Notes under the pieces: model-generated
Told to the model about the DNA's origin: nothing
The model's database searches: none
The model's input: only the letters and a program-made list of their open reading frames with translations
Made by a program: the position numbers and the translations under genes
Shown: piece by piece, positions 44,481-53,596 of the stretch
How the letters are laid out: every line of letters starts with the position of its first letter
Numbering within the stretch: position 1 is the first letter of the stretch
Assembly (NCBI RefSeq): GCF_001642475.1
Contig: NW_019173986.1
Span: 62,001-126,000 of the forward strand
Direction of reading: 5' to 3'
From: Fonsecaea monophora
Lineage: Eukaryota; Ascomycota; Eurotiomycetes; Chaetothyriales; Herpotrichiellaceae
Length of the DNA: 64,000 bases

Positions 44481-46434
44481 TCAGGCGGTAGCGGTGCCGT
44501 TGCCACCAGCGGGCGCAGGCGATTCAATCGTATGCGTCGTGTTTGGTACCAATTCGAGGGTACTCGTGCTGCTGCTGGATGAGCTGGAGCTCGACGAAGT
44601 GCTCGTTGTCGGACACACTCCTCCCGGTTCACCCCCCGTTGCTGTCGCAGATACCGATATCGATACCGATACATTAGTCAAGGGAGCGGCAGGAACATCA
44701 GGAGCAGGAGGCTCGGCGCCGACACCTTGGGCTGGGAGCAACCACGTCACCACCGTCGCATTTGGCACCGTCCCCTGCCACACGTCCGTCTCTCCGTTGT
44801 TGAACCCGAGCACTACATCCTGGTCACTGCCGATGTTGTTCATCATGACCACTGCCCAGCTCGAGTCGGGGTTGCGCACCGCCATGGTGTAGAACTGGTT
44901 GTCCTGTCTGGCGTCGCCTTCGTTCCCGTCGCCCAGGATGCGATAGTTGACGCTGCCTCGACGGACGAAGCGCGAAAACTGGCCCACCATGTAGTAATCG
45001 TTTGTGAGGGTGTATTGCGTCGAGGAATTCACAATCACGCTCCCCTGGCAACCGGCACATCCGCCATACGGTGAATGCGGACCGTAGTCCTGGTCTGTCG
45101 CCATGACCCACATCGCCGCGGCCGAGGCGCCGTGCGTCACTGGCGGAATGAAATTCGCGGCCACTTCAAAGTTCCAGCTACCACTTTGTGGCAGATAGTT
45201 GGAACACTCTGTCATGAATTGCAGGGTGTTGGGGAAGGCATAGTGGAAATCCGACATCACGCTGTAGTTTGCAACAGGGCCCGCATAGCAATGCCAGGCT
45301 GCGGCATCGGTAAGAGAGCCCTCGCCGCCTGTACCTTGGATGACGCGTGCAGGATAGACGGGCTGATCGGTATTGTGGTCCTGATATCAAGCAACGTGAG
45401 ACTAGAGTTGGCCTTGGGATCGAAGCTAAAAATTGAAACTTTGCAAGGACAAAGAAATAAGAAGAGAGACTTACGTATGCCATGATGATAACACCTCGAT
45501 CATGCATCGCCTGACCAAGACCCTGGGCAATCAAGCTTGCTGCATCGACCGGGTCGAGAAGCATGCAAGGATACCCGCCTTGATAGTTGAGCGGTTCGTT
45601 CATCGGCGTGATGCCATTGACTTGAACACCCATGTCGTGAAACGCATCGACGTACTTTGAGAAATATTCCACCATTTGCGGGATGTACACCGGATTGAAG
45701 CTGTTGTTGAGGATGTTGTAGCTTCCGCCGCCGTCCACGTTGAGATTTGGTGCAATGAACAGATCATTGTATTTTGTCCATCCGGGATATGACCACGGCG
45801 AACCGAAGAGGAAGACATCGCCCTTGACTGTGCCCATTTGCGCGATCATCTTGGCCTGTCCGGTGCCGTGCGGTCCAAGGCTGAAATTCGACAGGTCGAG
45901 GTCAGGTTCTCCTTCGTTGAAGCTGGGCCCGTTGTCGTCGTAGGTATATTGCTCTCCTGACAGGTCTGAGGAGCCAATGGTATGCCGCATGAAGCCCATG
46001 TTGTTGCCACTTTGCCCGAAAAGATCCTCCAGGACACGAGACAGTGTGGCGTTGTCCAGGGTGTTGAACACGCTGACGGCGCTGTCAGTCCAGGCGTGTC
46101 CGAATCCCACCATTTCCTGTTGTGCACCGTTGGCAGAGTCAATGATGATGTTGCGCCTTGGGGGACATGATGATGAGCTGCTCGGCGATGCTGACAAGCG
46201 GACCGGTGCTGGACCACTTGCCAGTTGACGAGTCGTATTGGGGACTGTAGAGATGAGAGCGTCGGTAATGAACGATTGAGGGCTCAATACAGGATGAGCC
46301 CCGTCGCCGATACCTCCCCGTGGCCCGCATTCCTGAGAGCTGGCAATGCACGAAACACCGAGGTTTTGGACAGATTGGGCAGCAAGAAGGGTGCAACGAA
46401 GCAATATCAGAGCACAAGCACAGAACCGACCCAT
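44481..46434 (-). CDS. Secreted GH30-family glycoside hydrolase
   Basis: Extracellular retaining glycosidase of family GH30 (endo-beta-1,6-galactanase / beta-1,6-glucanase / glucocerebrosidase fold). Exons 46434-45475 and 45380-44481 give 619 residues. A signal peptide is visible (MGRFCACALILLRCTLLAAQ). The barrel shows MVGFGHAWTDSAV, FMRHTIGSSDLS, GSPWSYPGWTKYN, the acid/base Glu in GITPMNEPL (about residue 280) and the nucleophile Glu in FMTECSNYL (about 378). The C-terminal beta domain (TMAVRNPDSSWAVVMMNN) is followed by a Ser/Thr-rich tail with a run of ten serines, likely O-glycosylated. No GPI-type hydrophobic end. Upstream in-frame codons are excluded because they would precede the signal peptide. 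Polysaccharide target not determinable. Confidence 0.9.
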
Positions 46435-47597
46435 TTTGAGTTCTTCTGCACCTCCTGATCCAGTGTGGCCATGGGTCAAAAGCCTGGGGTACTCCGCCTT
46501 TTGAGTCCGCACGGTCATCAGCACCGCGATGCAGGATGATGTCGATCTTCTCCAGCTTCATGACGTTGCAATGTACCTGGAGGCTACAGTTCCATTTGAA
46601 TCGTACGGCTAAAAGGCCACTTCCCGGAGCGGATCCTGACCTTCAATGGCCGTCTATGGAGACCAGGACTGGACATTAGCAAGTTCAATAGTCAGAGGAA
46701 ATGGAAACGGATGTGAGGTCTCCATCCAAAAAACCTTGAGAGGCCATATTGTCACCACAATATTTGCCTCGATGAGTGTGTTATCATCGTCACCAAAAAG
46801 CAAGGGAGGCACAGCAGCTTAGCTGTCTATTTGAAACAAGAACCGCGTGATACCACGCGTCCAAATATATCGTGCGTGCTCATGGAAAGAGTTGATAGAT
46901 GTACGAAATGCCACTCGCTTCGAGAAATTGAGAATTGGAGATTCAATGCTCAGAGGTGGATCCAAGTCACATATTCTCCAGACTCCGTATAAGCCGCGCC
47001 CCGAGACTCCGCGGACTCCTCCAGGTTCAGAGTGTGTTGTAACCCCGCAATTGCTTCTTTGTAACCGATCCAGAGGCCGAAGAAGGTGACTATAGAATAT
47101 GGATGACGTTGAGTGGGTGCGGCTATGTCCAGGCAACCCTGGTAATCGAAGCTGGCAAAAACACCTGACATTGGTTGTGAAGACATAGTTTGGTACATTT
47201 AGAGTCTTGATTTCTTTTTCTTGGGCCTTGTGACTGACGTCGATTCCTACAAGACCTAACATGTTGTCAATGAGAAGGGCGCAACTTGCTAGGCAGGGAG
47301 GCTGACCTGCAAATAGACTTAGTCATCGACGAGGCTACGTGGTCAGGGGCTGCCTCCTCGCTTGATGGCCGCCACTCACAGAGATGTCACCGTCCACAAC
47401 GACTTTGCTGATACTAAGATTTAAAGGGTCTTTAGTCACGTCTTGTAACGGAAATATTGCCAACTTACCTTGTTTCCTGTTACTATCTCCAGTCGCTGAT
47501 CTCTACAACTGCAATGTCAAGGTACTCCCACACTACCTAGCACCCCGACTCATTGTTGCCGCCTTGTTCAACCTTATCGAGAGGTCTTCAAGCCGGA
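46435..47597. other. Intergenic region, no confident gene
   Basis: About 1.16 kb. Two overlapping minus-strand ORFs (46819-47262 and 46950-47198) look only weakly protein-like, including FASFDYQGCLDIAAP and TFFGLWIGYKEAIAG; they could be remnants of one frameshifted gene, but I recognise no family. Confidence 0.35.
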
Positions 47598-49277
47598 TCA
47601 ACGAGTGTTATTCTCGCCAAAGACCTTCTGATCCACCTTTTCCATCACTCTCAGTACTTTGTCCTCGCTCTTGCGGAGAGTTTGGCGATTTGGAGCCTTC
47701 ACCTCGACGTGCCAACGGGACGATGCTTGGTTCAGATTCAACGCACTCGCCTTTTGCGGCGCCTGATCCTTACTTGCCGCAAAGTTTTGTGATCGCCGGC
47801 GCTTGTGTAAGGTGTTTCTGTTCCTTGCCTTGACTGAGATCATGCGTGGTCGGAGGGCTGGACGGTGCAACCGGGCGGTGGTCGCTCGAGCTTCATTGTT
47901 ACCGGTGATTCCTGTAGACGAGGGCTTTGCAGATGATCTTTGAGCGGACGGTGTTCTGGCCACGGTCGATGCATTCGGATGCCCCGATCTTCTGGAGACA
48001 CGATTTTCTCTCTTACGTACTATTCCTGCTTCGTTGACGACCTCCTTGGTTTGAGGTTTTCTTCTTTCTGTGGACGAATCAGCTTCCGCGCAGGTAGGTT
48101 CAGACGAATTGCTCGATGCCGCAACAGTGTCATTTATCTTCAGAGCAACTGGGAAACTGTCGAGCTCAGCCACGTGACCGCTGACTTTGTGCTGGCTGGC
48201 AGTGTGTGCATGGGGCGGCGAAGAGCCCGATGCCTTACTTTTCTCATTCGAGAACCGTCCTCGGCTGACTTTGTTCACCAAACCTCGGAAGACGGAGGAA
48301 GCTTTCTTCTTGACCGATTCAAACGAATCTGTAGACTTCCAAGATCCTGAGTGCCCTTCAGCGTTATTGGCATCGGAAACGGCTCTCTCACCTCGAGAAA
48401 GCTCCTGTTGACCTACCTTTTCCACGTTGAGCTTGCCACTCGACTTCTGGTCCTCTGAGATCACACTGGTCTTGGGTTGCTCAAGAGGAATGGCCTCGTA
48501 ACGGGTCGGGAAAGTCTGGCGGAGCATTACCAGTGCAGTGGTCACCTTAGCTCGATCAAATGCGCCAGGATGGGTGCGCTTGATCGATCGGCCTCGCTGG
48601 TGCACGCCTTCATTGGTCCGCTGGTCGAGAAGTCCCATGCGAAAGTCCTTTTCATAGATCAAGGCCTGCCGTATCCCTTTGCGGCTTCGCTCTTTCATCT
48701 TCTCCTTCAAGATATCTTTCGGCTGTAATTCTCCGCTACTCGACTGAAGGTTAGTCTGGAATCCTCTGCTTGCGGGCAACTTGCCTTTGTTGCCAAGTCT
48801 TCTCTGCGCGCGGAAGCTCTCTCCCAAGGCGAGGATTCCTGGAATAGATGCTCTGATATACGATAAATCTTGATCATGTTTTATATGACCAGACGGAGCG
48901 ACGCGGGACAAGAGAGCTTCGAACCTCAACCGCTCATGGTCTCTTGCATGATGTAACACGAATGTTGCGCGAGAGCGAAGGGTGTCCAGAAGTAGAGTTC
49001 GTTCGATTATCAGAGATTTGGTTGGGTCTTGGAATTTTGGGAAGGGCTCCTCGTCCTCGTGCAAAGAAACTCGGGCAGGAGTGTACCACCCATCAGGGGC
49101 TGGCCACATGACAAAGTCCGTGTTGATGCATTGTGAAGGAGATTGTGTAGAGCCATTAGAAAGCGAGGATATCCGAAGCGGAATCACAGCACCTGGTTGT
49201 GTGCCCGAGTTTCGCACCAACATCTTGAAGAAGAGGATAGCCTTGTCAGATATATGACAGACTCCTTTGTTGCGCAA
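47598..49277 (-). CDS. Hypothetical basic, largely disordered protein
   Basis: Open frame of 559 residues without introns. Very rich in Lys, Arg, Ser and polar residues, with an estimated strongly basic charge; the only ordered-looking part is near the N-terminus (CINTDFVMWPAPDGWYTPAR and RTLLLDTLRSRATFVLHHAR). Several KKK/RKR stretches (ERSRKGIRQA, RNTLHKRRRSQ) could be nuclear localisation signals. An internal Met (MLVRNSGTQPG, at 49223) is an alternative start. No known domain. Its length and uninterrupted frame at moderate GC argue that it is real. Function unknown. Confidence 0.65.
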   Translation of the reverse strand: MRNKGVCHISDKAILFFKMLVRNSGTQPGAVIPLRISSLSNGSTQSPSQCINTDFVMWPAPDGWYTPARVSLHEDEEPFPKFQDPTKSLIIERTLLLDTLRSRATFVLHHARDHERLRFEALLSRVAPSGHIKHDQDLSYIRASIPGILALGESFRAQRRLGNKGKLPASRGFQTNLQSSSGELQPKDILKEKMKERSRKGIRQALIYEKDFRMGLLDQRTNEGVHQRGRSIKRTHPGAFDRAKVTTALVMLRQTFPTRYEAIPLEQPKTSVISEDQKSSGKLNVEKVGQQELSRGERAVSDANNAEGHSGSWKSTDSFESVKKKASSVFRGLVNKVSRGRFSNEKSKASGSSPPHAHTASQHKVSGHVAELDSFPVALKINDTVAASSNSSEPTCAEADSSTERRKPQTKEVVNEAGIVRKRENRVSRRSGHPNASTVARTPSAQRSSAKPSSTGITGNNEARATTARLHRPALRPRMISVKARNRNTLHKRRRSQNFAASKDQAPQKASALNLNQASSRWHVEVKAPNRQTLRKSEDKVLRVMEKVDQKVFGENNTR

Positions 49278-49655
49278 ACTGGATTCTATGTTCGGACGCT
49301 GTTACGTAGTACTGCAACGACGGGAAACCATAATAGATATAAGGCGGTTAAGACTGGAAAAAGGAAAGTGACATTTAGAGATAATTCTGGATAGGGATGT
49401 TAGTTGGATTGTATCAAAATCAGCTATGATGTGAATCTGACACAAAAGGACAATGCGGCAGGTAAATAGGAACAATGGTGGATAAAGGGACAATGACTTG
49501 GGAAAAAGAAGTTGGCGAACTGTCAGTAGACAAGAAGCCACTGCCTTTGCCCGTCTGTTGCGACACAAGGCCGCAGACGCATTGTCCCAACAAAGGACAC
49601 AAGGAATCGGATCATAGCACGCACGTTCTTTTCGGGCTTGTATTGCACTAACCAG
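49278..49655. other. Intergenic region
   Basis: About 380 bp between tandem minus-strand genes. Nothing recognisable. Confidence 0.35.
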
Positions 49656-50605
49656 TCACGTTTCTTCCCAATCAGGATCTGCTTCTCGTTGTCGGGCGTA
49701 AGATCTGCGTACGTGTTCTCTTTGAATGTCTAATTCCGCTTCTTGGCCTTCCTTCTCCTTTCTGACTTTAAGTCTGATCCGTGCTTGCGATCCACGGCCA
49801 TTGAAGTCCAATGTCCATTCTAGCGGTAACTTGCCCTTTGGTGCGCCGTCGCGGGTGCCTTCCGCCTCAGGACTCACCCAGCTGTAGCCAGGCTTTAAGA
49901 TGATATTGGCGTAAATTGTAAAATAGCCCCATCCAAGACGCCTGATCTCGTATGGAGGCCATTCAAGAACGACGATTGGATTTCTGAAAGTAGGATGCTG
50001 ATGTCACATGTTGGTGAATCCCGGTTGCAAGACAGAATGGGACTTACTAGAAACACTTGGACCTCTTCAATCAAGTCAGTTCTCGAGGGTCGAATAAAGA
50101 ACTTCCAATGGTGCTTATTATTCGACCCCTGTTCGGCTCTGATTTCTGTATGTTCGTTTCCGATATGAACGGTTAGCGTCTCAATGGTTGAGGCAGAACC
50201 ATCTTCCTCGGCTGTTTGGGACTCGGCCTCACGTGCCTGGTAGGAGACGGGATATAATCGCTGGAGGGCTCTTTCTCTGGTCGGGTCTAGGGTTGAAATG
50301 GTAAACGTCCGACACATGGGGCAACGGGTTTCGATCTCGTGAGGCAGCATGACTGCCACCTCATCGTCGAGTCCAACCGCGGTTAACTGGGATGTTACTG
50401 ACACATCCGCCCACAAGGCCATACACGACTGGCAAAGTGTATGGTTGCATCTGGTTCGGATTGGTTTGTAAATGAGACAATGGCAGATGGGACAGAGATC
50501 ATCGGGGTCGACTGTCTCCTCCTTTGCTGAAGAGGTGTTATCGGGTTCCGTATCAATGGGAGTCTGGGAGGAAGAGGGCTCTTCGGCAGAAAACTTCCGT
50601 TTCAT
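49656..50605 (-). CDS. RING finger - YEATS domain fusion protein
   Basis: Exons 50605-50048 and 49997-49656 (intron 50 bp) give 299 residues. Residues 38-98 form a C3HC4 RING: CPICHC, RTRCNHTLCQSCM and, after a 35-residue insert, RCPMC; this suggests E3 ubiquitin ligase activity. Residues ~143-270 look like a YEATS domain, an acyl-lysine reader: LTVHIGNEHTE, HHWKFFIRPSRTDLIEEVQV, HPTFRNPIVVLEWPPYE, RRLGWGYFTIYANIILKPG. The tail is charged and helical (KEKEGQEAELDIQREHVR). The acceptor is the ATCAG at 50001-49998; a later AG would delete HPTFR. An apparent start at 50614 is a GTG; the first ATG is 50605. Divergent from the fatty-acid hydroxylase gene. Confidence 0.88.
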
Positions 50606-51208
50606 TATGTGCACCGTACCACAGATTGCAGGATGGCAAGTCCGATAACAAGATGAGCGAGGCTTCTTCTGAAGAATTTATGGTTGTCGAGATTAGGCAG
50701 ACATTGGTGTTGCCTCCTCCTCCTGAGTGTATCGATACATCTGTGAAAATCCAACTGCACTTCGTCATCGAAAAGCCCACCGTAGTGGACGCGTTAAGTG
50801 AATAACACGTGGATCATCATCACGTGGCTATGTAATCTAGTTGGCGTCATGTCGGCATCAACGGGTGATGCTGGTGGAGTGACAACGAGTGCCCATCCGC
50901 CATCTTGGCTCCGGCAGCGGAAGGCGGCGGGATTCTGTCATTGGGCGCTGGAGACACGAACAAAGCCCCCTGGATCCCGCCAACCAAGAGATTGACAGGA
51001 GGCAAAAAGCCGCAAACTGCAAACATTGATAAATTTCCCTACAAAGTACTTGTAATTCCAAGCAGTCCGCTTCATGTCAGCATCTCTCCCCTTGGTGCCT
51101 GTGACTCCCAGGTCTCTCTTCTAGTTCTGCGTGCACTCCACGCTTTCGTCGTCCCTCGTTCCTCCTAGCCAGCAATCTCTCCTCAATCCTCTCTCTCCGT
51201 ACTTCGAC
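50606..51208. promoter_or_regulatory. Divergent promoter, RING-YEATS / fatty-acid 2-hydroxylase
   Basis: About 600 bp shared by two divergent genes. Contains TCACGTGG at about 50820-50827 (a CACGTG E-box) and a second CACGTGG at about 50808-50814. These are typical bHLH or Cbf1-like sites. No gene. Confidence 0.45.
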
Positions 51209-52472
51209 ATGCCGGGCAAGACGCTCCCTACAATAACCCGTGCCGAGGTGGAACAGCATAATAGTCGGAAGTCGTGCTACGTGACGATCGGTGAACGTGT
51301 CTTTGATGTGACGGACTTTATCGACGATCACCCTGGTGGCGGCGAGTTGATACTTGAATTTGGGGGAAAAGATGTCAAGAAGATTTTGGAAGATGAAGAT
51401 TCACATTTCCACACCGAGACCGCATATGAGATCCTGGAGGAGAGCCTGATTGGTTTCGTACCCACCGATGCCGTTCTTAAGACCGCAGTAGACTCCTCAC
51501 GTCCAGACCAAGTGGTCCCGCTGCCTGCGACAATCGAAGGGAACGAAGAACTAAAAGCAAATGGTGTGCAAGCCGAGAACCTCCCCTCCCGACCGCTCTA
51601 CGCGTCAACCGGCATGTCGTCTGAAGACGATCTCTCCAAAGAGACGGATCTGGATCAGGATTGGAAGACACACAAGTTCCTGGATTTGAATCGGCCACTT
51701 TTCCCGCAGATGATCTTTGGCAAGTTCTCAAAGGAATTCTACCTCGAACAAGTCCATCGACCGCGACACTACCGGGGTGGTGACTCTGCGCCATTGTTTG
51801 GGAACTTCCTTGAACCGCTCAGCAAGACGGCCTGGTACGTGGTGCCGATCCTATGGCTGCCTCCAGTCATCTACGGGTCTGTCCTCGGAATCAGCAACCT
51901 TGAAAGTCCAGCCGTGGGTGTTGCATACTGGTGCCTGGGTCTCTTTTTGTGGACGCTGGTGGAATACCTCCTGCACCGCTTTCTGTTCCACATTGACGAC
52001 TATCTCCCTGATCACTCCGTCTTCCTCACCCTGCATTTCCTCCTTCACGGGATCCATCATTACCTGCCCATGGACAAATATCGGCTTGTCATGCCGCCGA
52101 CACTGTTCCTCATTCTGGCAACACCCTTCTACAAACTCGCCCATTTTGTCTTTTGGTACAATTGGTACGTCGCCGTCACAGTCTTCAGCGGTGGCATCTT
52201 CGGCTACGTCTGCTACGACTGCACGCATTACTGGCTGCATCACCATCAACTGCCCGCCTACGTGAGGGATTTGAAGAAGTATCATCTGGCACATCACTAC
52301 CAGAACTTCGAGCTTGGGTAAGTTTGCGCAACAGCGACCAAGTCATGTTCTCTATCGATATAAAATGTACATATGGGCTAACATGGTTCTCAGGTTCGGT
52401 GTGACATCCAAATTCTGGGACTACGTCTGGGGCACGGAGCTCAAATACACGAAACCGATCAAGTCATCCTAG
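51209..52472 (+). CDS. scs7: Sphingolipid fatty-acid 2-hydroxylase
   Basis: ER membrane enzyme that 2-hydroxylates the fatty acyl chain of ceramide. Exons 51209-52317 and 52394-52472 give 395 residues. An N-terminal cytochrome b5 domain carries the haem-ligand HPGG at 41-44 and a second His in DEDSHFHTETAYEIL. The fatty-acid hydroxylase domain follows with membrane segments (WYVVPILWLPPVIYGSV, YWCLGLFLWTLVEYLL) and the di-iron histidine clusters HRFLFH, LHGIHHYLPMD, HYWLHHH and HLAHHYQNFELG. The last exon encodes FGVTSKFWDYVWGTE, conserved in Scs7/FA2H. Complete and typical. Expected role: membrane sphingolipid maturation. Confidence 0.97.
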
Positions 52473-53596
52473 GCTTTTGCCAGACACCACCCTTATGCAA
52501 GGAGGCCTCTGGCGATCTTAATTTGTATAACAAAATCTTCGGCACGATAGAATGTCAACAATATCCACGATTATCACATGGTGGCGTCTACAAAGTACTT
52601 GGTACTCGGTGCGGGCGAGTGGCGTGTTACTTGCTCTCCTGATCGAATTGTCATTAGACCTACTGAGTACTCGGTTACCTCCTCGGCGTTTCGGGTCAGG
52701 TCAGGTCAGGTCAGGTCAGGCACCAGGCATAAGGGACAGCGAGCTAGGGCAAAGGGGCTGGGAAGAACGGGCAGACCTCTCACCTCTCCATTCAATCACT
52801 ACATTCTCATACCTGGAACACCGTATCATCTGAAGCTTGGTTGGTTACTTAAGAAATGTACAGCACCAATACCTAATTAATATTAATGAATACACGTACA
52901 CGTACACGAACGACTATTCTTCTTTCCTTTCCGTGCACATTCCTTTCTCCCTTTCCCTCTCATCGTCTGTGCTCAATGCAGATCCCTCTTAGATAATAGT
53001 TGCGGCCGTTGAGACTCTCTACCAACACAATAGGCACGATAAGGCTTTCCCATCCTATAATGGGCAATGTGCCCCTTTCCATTCCTCGGGCCTACACCGC
53101 AGAAAACACTTTGAAAAGACGCAGACACTTGTCAATCTAGATGAATGGTGAAAGTGGCATGTGAATTGTGTGTGATGTGTCTCATATGTACGGACATGAC
53201 ATGCAAGAATCGAAAAAATATGGCCTCCAACCTGGTCCGGGTTCCTGCGCCCAACCATACAGCGGCAGGTCGACGCATCCATTCCCAACTAGTTCAGCCG
53301 TGTGGAAGCCGTGCAAAATGCAGTAGATCATGAAGAATGTGGCTGAGATCACCATAACCCCCATTTCCAAGCTCCAGGCCTGGTCGATTTCGACCTTCTC
53401 CTCTAAATAGCAGGAGATGTCAAGCGTTTGTCTGGACTGGGTACCGTAGATAACCCTTTTCCCCTTGCGCTGATTCGTTACAAAGCCAAGCAAGAGAAGC
53501 CCGGCTCTTCCTTTGCTGTCCATAATGATGCGATCCGGCTATGTACAGTAAATGTTTTCATATCGAGGTCCAGCTTCCCAATGGTCATCGCTCAGG
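52473..53596. other. Convergent intergenic region with GGTCA repeats
   Basis: About 1.1 kb. Five tandem GGTCA units at 52694-52718 and an alternating ACGTAC tract near 52894-52908. No ORF with convincing features. Confidence 0.4.
52694..52718. repeat. (GGTCA)5 short tandem repeat
   Basis: Five uninterrupted GGTCA units directly visible. Confidence 0.9.

Noticed and set aside
44293..44892. 199-codon plus-strand ORF
   Set aside because: Antisense to the GH30 C-terminal domain and its serine run; no family features.
46819..47262. 147-codon minus-strand ORF between the GH30 and basic-protein genes
   Set aside because: Overlaps another open frame, no known motif, no convincing splice model; left as intergenic.
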